The notes below the pieces were generated by a model that was given only the letters and a program-made list of their open reading frames with translations, did no database searches and was not told the origin of the DNA. Shown here in pieces: positions 1 to 10,096 of a DNA stretch of 64,000 nucleotides. Position 1 is the stretch's first letter. Every line of letters starts with the position of its first letter. Source of the stretch: Catonella massiliensis. GTDB taxonomy: Bacteria; Bacillota; Clostridia; Lachnospirales; Lachnospiraceae. The stretch lies in assembly GCF_016651435.1 (NCBI RefSeq), contig NZ_JAEPRJ010000001.1, forward strand, positions 496,001 to 560,000, given 5' to 3'. The position numbers and the translations under genes were made by a program.

Positions 1-1
1 C

Positions 2-427
2 GTGCTTGTACGCTACGAGGTAGAAAAGAAGATATTTAATGAGGACTACCCTGTAGAAAAACTGCCGGAGCTTTGGAATGATTTATACGAAGAATACCTT
101 GGCATACGCCCTGACACATATAAGGACGGCATCCTTCAGGATGTACACTGGTCAGGTGGAAGCTTCGGCTACTTTTCCAGTTACGCCCTTGGCAATGCAA
201 TCGGTGCAGAGCTTTACCACCAGATGAAGAAGGAGCTTGACTTTGACGGCCTGTTAAGAAGGGGTGAGGTGTCAAAGATTATGAACTGGCTAAAAGAAAA
301 GGTTCATAAATACGGAAAACTTAAGAATACAAACGAGATACTTCTTTTAGCTACGGGTGAGGAATTCAACGCAGATTATTATATTGATTATCTCACTGAA
401 AAGTTCACTAAGGAATACGGACTATAA
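2..427 (+). CDS. Carboxypeptidase M32 (Taq type), C-terminal part
   Basis: This is the last 141 residues of a metallocarboxypeptidase of peptidase family M32; the gene begins before the window. The conserved family segment is visible at QDVHWSGGSFGYF followed by SYALGN, and the helical C-terminus ends KFTKEYGL. The HEXXH zinc motif lies in the missing upstream part and cannot be checked. M32 enzymes are cytoplasmic and remove C-terminal residues from peptides. The GTG at position 2 is not a believable start because the family is about 500 residues long. The VanZ-like gene follows nine bases later and is probably co-transcribed. Confidence 0.88.
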   Translation: MLVRYEVEKKIFNEDYPVEKLPELWNDLYEEYLGIRPDTYKDGILQDVHWSGGSFGYFSSYALGNAIGAELYHQMKKELDFDGLLRRGEVSKIMNWLKEKVHKYGKLKNTNEILLLATGEEFNADYYIDYLTEKFTKEYGL

Positions 428-436
428 GGATGTATA

Positions 437-889
437 ATGAGAAAATTCATTGAGAAGAACAAAAACCTGCTTATAGGCATAGTTTTTATTGTTTACCTGC
501 TTGCCCTAGGCTATCACTTATTCCTTAGTGACAGCCTGGGCAAGAGGGAAATATCAGATATCTACAGGTACAACTTTACCCTGTTTAAGGAGATAACCAG
601 ATACATTGAGAACATCAATGTTATAGGTGCAAGACTGGTTATATTAAATCTTGCAGGGAATGTATTTGCATTTGTACCGTTTGGATTGTTGGTGGGTTAT
701 TTTTTAAGAAAAAATAAGTTTACATTTATAAAAACAGCCCTGCTTGGCCTTGCCTTTACAGTGCTTATAGAGGGGATTCAGCTGGTGACGAAGGTAGGCA
801 TCTGTGACATAGATGATGTGGTATTAAATACTGCCGGAGTTGTGATAGGTGCGGTGGCTGCTAAGTTTATTTTTAGAACTAAAAAATAA
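437..889 (+). CDS. VanZ-like membrane protein
   Basis: This 150-residue membrane protein has the VanZ-like pattern: an N-terminal transmembrane helix (about 11-30), then NLAGNVFAFVPFG near residues 71-83, a helix with the conserved E..Q pair (IEGIQLV) and the CDIDDVVLNTAG segment before the last helix. In VanZ proteins these N, E, Q and D residues are invariant. Teicoplanin resistance is known only for a few members, and most chromosomal homologues have no assigned role, so no resistance function is claimed. It starts nine bases after the carboxypeptidase gene. Confidence 0.8.
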   Translation: MRKFIEKNKNLLIGIVFIVYLLALGYHLFLSDSLGKREISDIYRYNFTLFKEITRYIENINVIGARLVILNLAGNVFAFVPFGLLVGYFLRKNKFTFIKTALLGLAFTVLIEGIQLVTKVGICDIDDVVLNTAGVVIGAVAAKFIFRTKK

Positions 890-914
890 AAAAAGGTACC
901 GATAAACGGTACCT
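878..914 (-). terminator. Rho-independent terminator of tRNA-Arg
   Basis: An 8-bp perfect stem, AGGTACCG and CGGTACCT with loop ATAAA (894-914), is followed on the minus strand by a T-rich run (the A-run at 878-893 on the plus strand). It lies six bases past the end of the minus-strand tRNA and also overlaps the end of the plus-strand VanZ-like gene, where it lacks a U-run in that direction. Confidence 0.8.
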
Positions 915-919
915 GATAT

Positions 920-992
<73 letters not shown>

Positions 993-1012
993 AAAATTGT
1001 CGAACGAGTAAT

Positions 1013-1041
1013 ATTGTAGCACAATGATTCTTATTTGTAAA
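1013..1041 (-). promoter_or_regulatory. Promoter of tRNA-Arg
   Basis: On the minus strand TTTACA (1036-1041) is separated by exactly 17 bp from TACAAT (1013-1018), which is preceded by a TG. The -10 ends about 20 bp upstream of the mature tRNA 5' end. The site is inferred from consensus match and position only. Confidence 0.65.
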
Positions 1042-1073
1042 GTAAAAAAATCATTTTGAAAGGAAATATAAAA

Positions 1074-2294
1074 ATGCTAGCAACATTAATACCTTTATTT
1101 GACAGTAAAATGGAAGTCTGCGCGTATTCAGTCTTTGCGCAGAGAGAAAATTTTCTGCTTCATCCATCCCTTCTTGGAACGGGCAGTTTAGATGCTGCGG
1201 CAGGCATATTGGGACTTGATATCGTGGAAAGCATGGGCATCGGTACCTTAGCCGGTGATAAAGAAGTGTTCATAGAGGTAAACAATATCTCTCTCTTTTC
1301 CGATATAGAGAATAAGTGCAGTGCGCCTGCGGAAAGGGTAGTATTACTCATAGACTACAGGATAAATCCTGAGCAGATGTATGTGGATAGACTCACAGAG
1401 CTTAAGGCTAAGGGCTATAAGCTTGCTATGAGGAAGTTAAATATAGACCAGTTTGAAGAGTACAGGCCTGTACTTAGCCTTATGGACTATATCCTTCTTG
1501 ACCACAAGAAGATTAAGATAGATAAGGCTAAGCTCTACTTCGGGCAGGTATATCCTCACATCAAGCTCTGTGCAGTCAATGTGGACTCAAAGGAGGATTA
1601 TGACAGGCTTGCAGAGGATGGAGGCTACTACCTTTTTGAGGGTGAATTCTTCAGGATGCCTGCTATCTCAAAGACGGGAGAGATTGCACCTCTTAAGATG
1701 ACCTATATCGAGCTTCTTAACCTCGTAAATCAGCCTGACTTTGACCTTACTGAGGTGGCTGATGTTATCTCAAAGGACACCGTACTTGCGGTAAATATGC
1801 TTGAGATAGTCAACAAGCTTGCAAGAAATTCAAAGATAACCTCTATAAGAGCCGCTACAGCCATGCTTGGACAGAAGGAGATAAGAAGGTGGGCCAGTAC
1901 CGCTGTTACTAAGTCACTTTGTGTAGATAAGCCAAGTGAAATAATGAGGTTATCGCTCATCCGTGCAAAATTTGCAGAAAACCTTGCTTATTGCTTTGAC
2001 TTAGGAGCACTTACTTCAGAACTCTTCCTTATGGGACTCTTTTCCGTTATCGATGTTATCCTCGAGATACCTATGAAACAGGCACTCGAGATGGTAAACA
2101 TAGCTGAGGATATCAGTCTTGCTCTTCTTCAGAGAAAGGGAAGGCTCGCTCCGCTTCTTAACTTTATGCTTCACTATGAGAACGCTGACTGGCAGGAGGT
2201 AAGCAGGATAATGACTGTGCTTAACATAGATGTAAAGCCTGTAAGTACAGCCTATATCGATGCCTTGGTATGGTATAGGGATATGTTCCTGTAA
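1074..2294 (+). CDS. HDOD domain protein with degenerate EAL domain (YuxH-like)
   Basis: This 406-residue protein resembles the EAL-HDOD (YuxH-type) signalling family. The N-terminal half (about 1-200) looks like an EAL-type barrel in which the catalytic EAL and metal-binding motifs are not recognisable, so phosphodiesterase activity is unlikely. The C-terminal half (about 210-400) is an HDOD domain, seen in VADVISKDTVLAVNMLEIVN and AATAMLGQKEIRRW. HDOD proteins are signal-linked scaffolds related to HD phosphohydrolases but without the metal site. The ATG at 1074 is preferred over an in-frame TTG at 1056 because GAAAGGA lies nine bases before it. It stands alone, just upstream of the ATP synthase promoter. 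Confidence 0.78.
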   Translation: MLATLIPLFDSKMEVCAYSVFAQRENFLLHPSLLGTGSLDAAAGILGLDIVESMGIGTLAGDKEVFIEVNNISLFSDIENKCSAPAERVVLLIDYRINPEQMYVDRLTELKAKGYKLAMRKLNIDQFEEYRPVLSLMDYILLDHKKIKIDKAKLYFGQVYPHIKLCAVNVDSKEDYDRLAEDGGYYLFEGEFFRMPAISKTGEIAPLKMTYIELLNLVNQPDFDLTEVADVISKDTVLAVNMLEIVNKLARNSKITSIRAATAMLGQKEIRRWASTAVTKSLCVDKPSEIMRLSLIRAKFAENLAYCFDLGALTSELFLMGLFSVIDVILEIPMKQALEMVNIAEDISLALLQRKGRLAPLLNFMLHYENADWQEVSRIMTVLNIDVKPVSTAYIDALVWYRDMFL

Positions 2295-2319
2295 ATAAGT
2301 AGAGATATAATTCTTTCTA

Positions 2320-2348
2320 TTGACTATGATAGTTAAGAGGATTATAAT
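2320..2348 (+). promoter_or_regulatory. Promoter of the ATP synthase operon
   Basis: TTGACT (2320-2325), a 17-bp spacer and a perfect TATAAT (2343-2348) lie 44 bp upstream of the atpB start. This is one of the best consensus promoters in the window and fits constitutive sigma-A transcription of atpBEFAGDC. Confidence 0.82.
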
Positions 2349-2391
2349 ACGTAAGTTGTAAAAGTAGTATATTTTGAAGAAAGGAGCGGTA

Positions 2392-3072
2392 ATGGGAGAT
2401 TTGGCTGAGCGGCTGGCGGAAGAGCTGAATGTCGAAACGGTGTTTGATGTCCCGTTTTTTGGAGGCATATCAGAGTCAGTTGTTGTAACTTGGATAATTA
2501 TGGCCGTCGTTCTTGTTGCTTCTATATTACTTACCAGAAACCTAAAAGTTGAGAATCCTACCAGGAGACAGCTGATGGTGGAAGAGGTGGTTACCAAGCT
2601 TCAGGGCGTGGTAGTTAACATCGTCGGAGAGCATGGCAGGGCCTATGCCCCGTATCTGACGAGCATTCTTATCTACATAGGTATTGCAAATGTGGTCGGT
2701 ATACTGGGATTTAAGCCCCCTACAAAGGACTTGAATGTGACCATAGCACTGGCGGCATTTAGTATTTTTATTATCGAGTTTGCAGGCATACACAAAAAAG
2801 GTGTAGGCAAATGGTTGAAGAGCTTTACAGAGCCTATGGTGGTTATTACCCCTATTAAGATTCTCGAGGTATTTACAACACCGTTGTCTCTATGTATGCG
2901 ACTCTTTGGTAATGTTCTTGGAGCCTTCGTTGTAATGAAGCTCATAGAGTTCGTGCTTCCTGTAGGACTTCCAATTGCATTTAGTTTTTATTTTGATATA
3001 TTTGATGGTCTGATTCAGGCTTATGTATTTGTGTTCTTGACAGGCTTATTCATAGGCGAACAGCTTGAGTAG
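2392..3072 (+). CDS. atpB: F1Fo ATP synthase subunit a
   Basis: Subunit a (226 residues) forms the two half-channels for ions beside the c-ring in the membrane. The essential arginine is visible in PLSLCMRLFGNVLGAF in the penultimate helix region, and the C-terminal helix FVFLTGLFIGEQLE is typical of the family. The ATG at 2392 has AAGGAG five bases upstream; an in-frame TTG at 2374 is rejected because it precedes that site. It is the first gene of the operon, with no atpI in front of it. The short N-terminus before the first helix suits a monoderm cell. Confidence 0.95.
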   Translation: MGDLAERLAEELNVETVFDVPFFGGISESVVVTWIIMAVVLVASILLTRNLKVENPTRRQLMVEEVVTKLQGVVVNIVGEHGRAYAPYLTSILIYIGIANVVGILGFKPPTKDLNVTIALAAFSIFIIEFAGIHKKGVGKWLKSFTEPMVVITPIKILEVFTTPLSLCMRLFGNVLGAFVVMKLIEFVLPVGLPIAFSFYFDIFDGLIQAYVFVFLTGLFIGEQLE

Positions 3073-3104
3073 GTCAGTTTAATAATAAGATAAGGAGAAA
3101 AATT

Positions 3105-3326
3105 ATGAATTTATTAGGAATTGGCGCTGGTATTGCAGTTTTGGCAGGTTTAGGAGCAGGTATCGGTATCGGTATTGCAACAGGTAAGGCAGCAGATGCT
3201 ACAGCTAGACAGCCTGAGGCTGCAGAAAAGATTCGTAGCGTGCTCATCCTTGGTGCGGCACTTGCAGAGGCAACAGCTATTTATGGTTTCGTTATCGCAG
3301 TTCTTATAATAATGATGCTTAAGTAA
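3105..3326 (+). CDS. atpE: F1Fo ATP synthase subunit c
   Basis: The 73-residue hairpin proteolipid has a glycine-rich first helix (GAGIGIGIATG), the polar loop ARQPEAAEKI and a second helix carrying the ion-binding glutamate in LAEATAIYG. Compared with Na+-dependent c subunits such as that of Ilyobacter, the first-helix glutamine is replaced by isoleucine and the serine after the glutamate by alanine. Threonine and tyrosine are kept. The loss of two sodium ligands argues for proton coupling; this is an inference from ligand residues. A good site, AAGGAGA, precedes the ATG. Confidence 0.95.
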   Translation: MNLLGIGAGIAVLAGLGAGIGIGIATGKAADATARQPEAAEKIRSVLILGAALAEATAIYGFVIAVLIIMMLK

Positions 3327-3346
3327 GGTTCACTTAAGGAGGAATA

Positions 3347-3838
3347 ATGCTTAAAGTAGACTGGAATCTCCTCTTTACGGCTATTAACATTGTGGGTTGG
3401 TATATAATAATCAAATTGTTTTTGTTTAAGCCAATCAACAATGTCATTGACAAGAGAAGAGATGCTATAAACGGTAAATTTAATGAAGCAGAGTCAGCCA
3501 AACAGGATGCTTATGCGCTTAAAGCTAAGTATGAAGAGGCTATAAGCAATGCTTCAAATGAAAGACAGGATATAATCGACAAGGCCAGAGCAAGTGCTGA
3601 TGAGGAATACAAGCGTATTCTTGAAGAGGCTGATGTGAAGGCGGGAACAATAGTTGATAAGGCTAAAGAACAGGCAAAGGATGAACATCAGAAGATAATC
3701 AGAGAAGCTGACATGGAGATTGCACGTCTTGTCATGGATGCTACAAGTAAGATAATGCATGACAACAGCAACGGTGCAGCCGACAAGAATCTTTATGATG
3801 AATTTATAACAAAAGAGGGTAAACACAGTGAATCTTGA
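3347..3838 (+). CDS. atpF: F1Fo ATP synthase subunit b
   Basis: This 163-residue peripheral-stalk subunit has one N-terminal transmembrane helix (about 8-28, ending in LFLFKPINNVIDKR) and a long charged helix rich in K, E and A, as expected for the b dimer. In other bacteria the tip of this helix binds the C-terminal domain of delta. Here that domain is at the N-terminus of the next gene product. The 3' end overlaps the downstream GTG start by 11 bases, which suggests translational coupling between b and the delta-alpha fusion. Confidence 0.93.
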   Translation: MLKVDWNLLFTAINIVGWYIIIKLFLFKPINNVIDKRRDAINGKFNEAESAKQDAYALKAKYEEAISNASNERQDIIDKARASADEEYKRILEEADVKAGTIVDKAKEQAKDEHQKIIREADMEIARLVMDATSKIMHDNSNGAADKNLYDEFITKEGKHSES

Positions 3839-5657
3839 TAACAATAAAAAAGAACTAAAGGTGAGCCTTTTTTATGTTACGCCGCCGGTTGACTCCCAGC
3901 TTGACAAAATAAAAGACTTTGTCGCAGCTAAAGAGGGTGTAAATAAAGATGAGGTCAAGATAGATCTCGTAGAGAAAAAGGACCTGGTAGGCGGCTTTGT
4001 GCTTCGTGTTGGAACTCACGAGTATGACTGGAGTACAAAGGGAAGACTTGACCAGCTTATGTCTGAGCTTCTAAGTTCAGATGATGGCAGCTCCGAGAAG
4101 TCGGATGTAAACTATCTTGACGATGGGCTTGATGCCGCTCAGATTGCAAAAGACAGACTCTCAAAGCTTAGAAGCAGTATAGAGAGCTTCACGCCTAATA
4201 CCAAAGAGCAGGAAGTGGGCTTTGTCGTAGCTGTAGGTGATGGTATCGCCAAGATTCAGGGCATCGATCACGCTATGTACGGCGAGATTATAGAGTTTGA
4301 ATCAGGTGCCAAAGGTATGGTGCAGGATATCAAGTCTGACAGCATAGGATGTATCCTTTTCAACAAAGCGGACACAGTAGCAGAGGGAGACAGAGTCAAC
4401 CGTACAGGCAAGAAGACAGGTGTACCTGTAGGTGAAGGCTTCCTCGGCAGAGTTGTAGACGCACTCGGCACTCCTATTGACGGTGGCGGAGATATCATCG
4501 CATCAGACTTTAGGCCTGTAGAACATGAAGCACCGGGTATAATTGATAGAAAGTCGGTATCTGTACCGCTTGAGACCGGTATACTTGCAATCGACTCTAT
4601 GTTCCCTATAGGAAGAGGACAGAGAGAGCTTATAATCGGTGACAGGCAGACAGGTAAGACTGCCATAGCAGTAGATACTATCATCAACCAAAAAGACAAG
4701 GGAGTTATCTGCGTCTATGTAGCCATAGGCCAGAAGGCTTCTACAGTTGCAAAATTAGTTAATACCTTAGATAAACACGGAGCACTTCCATACACCATTA
4801 TTATGGCGGCAACAGCTTCAGACTCATCTGCGCTTCAGTACATCGCCCCTTACGCAGCTACCTCTATGGCTGAGTACTTTATGTACAAAGGAAAAGATGT
4901 ACTCATTGTATATGATGACCTTAGTAAGCATGCTGTTGCATACAGAGCCTTGTCCCTGCTACTTGAGCGTTCGCCGGGACGTGAGGCTTATCCGGGAGAT
5001 GTATTCTACCTTCATTCAAGACTTCTTGAGAGAAGCAGCCGCCTTTCCGATGAGGCGGGTGGAGGTTCGATTACAGCACTCCCAATCATAGAAACACAGG
5101 CAGGAGACGTATCTGCCTACATCCCTACCAATGTAATCTCCATCACAGATGGACAGATATTCTTAGAGAGCAGCCTTTTCTTCTCAGGCCAGCGTCCTGC
5201 GGTCAACGTAGGTCTTTCCGTATCCCGTGTAGGCGGTGCGGCTCAGAGTAAAGCTATGAAGAAGGCATCAGGATCTATAAGAATTGACCTGGCACAGTAT
5301 CGTGAGATGGAAGTGTTTACACAGTTTTCATCTGACCTTGACCAGGTAACCAAGAATCAGCTTACATACGGTAAAGGTCTTATGGAGCTTCTTAAGCAGC
5401 CTCTCTGCAGACCGCTTTCACTCCACGAACAGGTCATTACACTTGTTGTGGCTACAAAGAAGGTCATGATGCTTGTTGAAAATGAGCAGATTAAGGACTT
5501 CCAGATGCAGATGCTTGATTATTTTGAAGCACATCATCCTGAGATAATCAGAGAAATCGAGAATCAGAAGGCGCTTTCAGAAGATCTTACACAGCGAATA
5601 GTAGATGCGGCAACACAGTTTCGTAACTTTTATCTTGGCGCAAAAGAGGGTAAATAA
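3828..5657 (+). CDS. atpA: ATP synthase subunit alpha with N-terminal delta C-domain fusion
   Basis: The protein is 609 residues, about 100 longer than a normal alpha subunit. Residues about 10-75 match the C-terminal beta domain of delta (AtpH): two helices then LVGGFVLRVGTHEYDWSTKG, parallel to the family segment LIGGVVVRIGD...DGSVRGKL. A linker with SSDDGSSEKSD follows, and a standard alpha subunit starts near residue 104, with Walker A GDRQTGKT at 271-278 and the arginine-finger region SVSRVGGAAQSKAMKK. The N-terminal six-helix half of delta, which normally binds the alpha N-terminus, is absent, and no separate atpH exists in the operon. The start is GTG 3828 after AGAGGGT. The alpha assignment is certain; the delta assignment is by motif and position. 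Confidence 0.93.
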   Translation: MNLDNNKKELKVSLFYVTPPVDSQLDKIKDFVAAKEGVNKDEVKIDLVEKKDLVGGFVLRVGTHEYDWSTKGRLDQLMSELLSSDDGSSEKSDVNYLDDGLDAAQIAKDRLSKLRSSIESFTPNTKEQEVGFVVAVGDGIAKIQGIDHAMYGEIIEFESGAKGMVQDIKSDSIGCILFNKADTVAEGDRVNRTGKKTGVPVGEGFLGRVVDALGTPIDGGGDIIASDFRPVEHEAPGIIDRKSVSVPLETGILAIDSMFPIGRGQRELIIGDRQTGKTAIAVDTIINQKDKGVICVYVAIGQKASTVAKLVNTLDKHGALPYTIIMAATASDSSALQYIAPYAATSMAEYFMYKGKDVLIVYDDLSKHAVAYRALSLLLERSPGREAYPGDVFYLHSRLLERSSRLSDEAGGGSITALPIIETQAGDVSAYIPTNVISITDGQIFLESSLFFSGQRPAVNVGLSVSRVGGAAQSKAMKKASGSIRIDLAQYREMEVFTQFSSDLDQVTKNQLTYGKGLMELLKQPLCRPLSLHEQVITLVVATKKVMMLVENEQIKDFQMQMLDYFEAHHPEIIREIENQKALSEDLTQRIVDAATQFRNFYLGAKEGK

Positions 5658-5659
5658 AT

Positions 5660-7953
<2,294 letters not shown>

Positions 7954-8370
7954 GTGGCAAATAGAACATTTTATCTTAAAGTATATGCAAGTGACAGAAT
8001 CTTCTTTGAAGGACAGTGCCAGACCTTAGTCATCCCACAGAGTGACGGACTAAGAGCTATACAGGCGCATCACGAGGATATGGTGCTTGCTGTAGACATA
8101 GGTGAGGCTCATATAGTCGAGGAAGACGGAACTGTTACCTATGTGGTGGTCGGAAGCGGCATGGTTCAGATATTCCATAACAGAGCCATAATGCTTGTTG
8201 ACACTGCTGAGCTTCCTGATGAAATAGACTCAAAGAGGGCGGGAGACGCACTTGAAAGAGCGAAGGAACAGCTAAGGCAGAAGCAGAGTATCCAAGAGCA
8301 CAGGATGAGCCAGGCATCGCTTGCAAGAGCCCTCACAAGGCTTAAAGAGAGTTCAAAGTACAATGCTTAG
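7954..8370 (+). CDS. atpC: F1 ATP synthase subunit epsilon
   Basis: This 138-residue protein has the N-terminal beta sandwich (LKVYASDRIFFEGQ, then VVGSGMVQIFHNRAIMLVDTAE) and the C-terminal two-helix hairpin with RAKEQLRQ and LARALTRLKE, which in other bacteria inhibits ATP hydrolysis. The GTG start directly follows the atpD stop, with AGGAGG (7940-7945) eight bases upstream. It is the last gene of the operon. Confidence 0.94.
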   Translation: MANRTFYLKVYASDRIFFEGQCQTLVIPQSDGLRAIQAHHEDMVLAVDIGEAHIVEEDGTVTYVVVGSGMVQIFHNRAIMLVDTAELPDEIDSKRAGDALERAKEQLRQKQSIQEHRMSQASLARALTRLKESSKYNA

Positions 8371-8383
8371 CTTGGATTAAATA

Positions 8384-8428
8384 AAAAACATGAGAAACTA
8401 AACTTAGACTTTAGTTTCCCATGTTTTT
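8384..8428 (+). terminator. Terminator of the ATP synthase operon
   Basis: A long hairpin pairs 8384-8402 with 8410-8428 (AAACATG-GAAACTAAA against TTTAGTTTC-CATGTTT, one bulge), with loop CTTAGAC and a closing T-run. It lies 14 bp after the atpC stop. The flanking A-run makes it symmetrical enough to act in both directions. Confidence 0.85.
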
Positions 8429-8447
8429 GCTGTATAATATGATACGA

Positions 8448-8467
8448 GTGTCAATAGTACTTGGCAC
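8448..8467. promoter_or_regulatory. Palindromic operator-like site upstream of the flavodiiron gene
   Basis: GTGTCAATAGTACTTGGCAC is an imperfect palindrome 47 bp before the flavodiiron start. It shares 17 of 20 bases (reverse complement) with the perfect palindrome at 21748 and is nearly identical in type to the site at 20002. A TATAAT lies at 8433-8438, nine bases before it, but its -35 match is poor. A repressor binding site at the transcription start is one reading; a dispersed repeat is the other. Confidence 0.45.
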
Positions 8468-8513
8468 CTGATTTGAATACAATAACAAAAGTGCTACGAA
8501 AGGGGATAACCTA

Positions 8514-9716
8514 ATGAAGTGTACCAGACAGATTACAGATGATTTATACTATGTTGGCAGCAGCGACAGAAGAATCACACTATTTGAGAACTGCTTCCCA
8601 TTATCTGATGGAATGGCATACAATTCTTATCTTTTAATCGATGAAAAGACAGTACTGTTTGATACGGTAGATTATGCAATAGGAAGGCAGTTCATAGACA
8701 ACGTTACCTCACTTCTTGACAACAGGAAGCTTGACTACCTGGTAGTTCACCATATGGAGCCTGACCATTGTTCCCTTATTACACAGCTTATTTCCCTTTA
8801 TCCTGAGTTAAAGATAGTAGGCAACAAAAAGACAGCGGGGCTTATATCCCAGTTCTACCACGTGGATATGACTGAGCACTTTATATTTGTGAACGAAGGT
8901 GACACTATATCCACAGGAAAGCACAACCTTAAGTTCATTATGGCACCTATGGTTCACTGGCCTGAGGTTATGCTTACCTATGATGAGACTGACAAGGTGC
9001 TCTTCTCCGCAGATGCCTTCGGCACCTTTGGGGCACTTGACGGTAGGATATTTAATGATGAGCTTGACTATAGGAATAGCTTCATGGATGAGGCAAGAAG
9101 ATACTATGCCAATATAGTAGGCAAATACGGAGTACAGGTGCAGGCTGTATTTAAGAAGCTCCCTGCTGAGATAGCTTATATCTGCTCTCTCCATGGTCCT
9201 GTATGGAGAAAAGACATACCTTTCTTCCTTGAGAAATATCAGGCTTGGAGTACCTATACTCCTGAGGAAAACGGAGTATTCATAGCATACGCGTCTATGT
9301 ATGGCAATACAGAGCTTGCCGCACACCTGCTTTCTACCAAGCTTGCAGAGCGTGGAATAACAAACATGAAGGTGGTTGATGTTTCTGCACATCACTACTC
9401 CTCCCATATCAGCGATATATTTAAGTACAGTGTGGTTGTATTTGCATCCGCATCCTACAACATGTCAGTTCATCCTAAGATGAATGAGCTGCTTACAGAG
9501 ATGAGGGAACTCACTGTAAGGAACAGGGCGTATGCCGTGATAGAGAACGGTTCGTGGGCACCTAGTGCCGGCAAGACCATCAAGGCCACTGTAGACGGCC
9601 TAAAGGATATGAGACAGATAGGAGAGACACTTACCATCAAGTCAGCTATAATGGAAGAACAAGAAGAAAAGCTTGATGAGCTGGCAAGACTTATAGCTGA
9701 GGAAGTAGAAGACTAA
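8514..9716 (+). CDS. fprA: Flavodiiron protein (FprA family O2/NO reductase)
   Basis: The 400-residue A-type flavoprotein has an N-terminal metallo-beta-lactamase-like domain with the diiron ligands H80-x-E82-x-D84-H85 (HHMEPDH), further ligands in MVHWPE, SADAFG and SLHGPVW, and a C-terminal flavodoxin domain (from about 260) with the FMN loop YASMYGNTE. Such proteins reduce O2 to water or NO to N2O in the cytoplasm of anaerobes. No rubredoxin domain is fused, so a separate electron donor is needed. It is a single-gene unit bounded by terminators. A palindromic site precedes it. Confidence 0.93.
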   Translation: MKCTRQITDDLYYVGSSDRRITLFENCFPLSDGMAYNSYLLIDEKTVLFDTVDYAIGRQFIDNVTSLLDNRKLDYLVVHHMEPDHCSLITQLISLYPELKIVGNKKTAGLISQFYHVDMTEHFIFVNEGDTISTGKHNLKFIMAPMVHWPEVMLTYDETDKVLFSADAFGTFGALDGRIFNDELDYRNSFMDEARRYYANIVGKYGVQVQAVFKKLPAEIAYICSLHGPVWRKDIPFFLEKYQAWSTYTPEENGVFIAYASMYGNTELAAHLLSTKLAERGITNMKVVDVSAHHYSSHISDIFKYSVVVFASASYNMSVHPKMNELLTEMRELTVRNRAYAVIENGSWAPSAGKTIKATVDGLKDMRQIGETLTIKSAIMEEQEEKLDELARLIAEEVED

Positions 9717-9760
9717 AAGTAAAAGGCTAAAAAGTAAAAGACTAATAAGTATATATCGGA

Positions 9761-9799
9761 AGAAAGACATTATAAATTAGTGTCTTTCTTTCTTTTTTT
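9761..9799 (+). terminator. Terminator of the flavodiiron gene
   Basis: A 9-bp perfect stem, AGAAAGACA and TGTCTTTCT, with an 11-base AT-rich loop is followed by TTCTTTTTTT. It stands 44 bp after the stop codon. Confidence 0.85.
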
Positions 9800-9873
9800 G
9801 ACAAAAAAATTTAAAAATACACAAAATCGTAAATAAGTAACAAAAATAAGCAAATTTTTACATAATTTTCTAC

Positions 9874-9902
9874 TTGCAAAATGTATAACTTGTTGATATA
9901 AA
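9874..9902 (+). promoter_or_regulatory. Putative promoter of the LPxTG surface protein gene
   Basis: TTGCAA (9874-9879), a 17-bp spacer and TATAAA (9897-9902) occur in the AT-rich gap between the flavodiiron terminator and the surface protein. The gap 9717-10096 otherwise holds a leader of about 190 nt. That leader has two further strong ribosome-binding-like runs (GAGGAGG near 9956 and AAGGAGG near 10016), each followed only by very short reading frames. No conserved RNA was recognised in it. Confidence 0.5.
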
Positions 9903-10096
9903 TATCTAAAGACAAAATATTGTTTTTATCGAAACATTCATTTCATCTATTATGAGAGGAGGAAGGTGTGTCGATATAATATGTGAGTACAACAGTATTA
10001 TGTTTTAGAGAAACTAAGGAGGATGACGATTCTCTTTACAACAATCAACTAAAAATGGCTCAAAAGGAGTTGGAGCCTAAGAAGAAGGAGAAAAAT

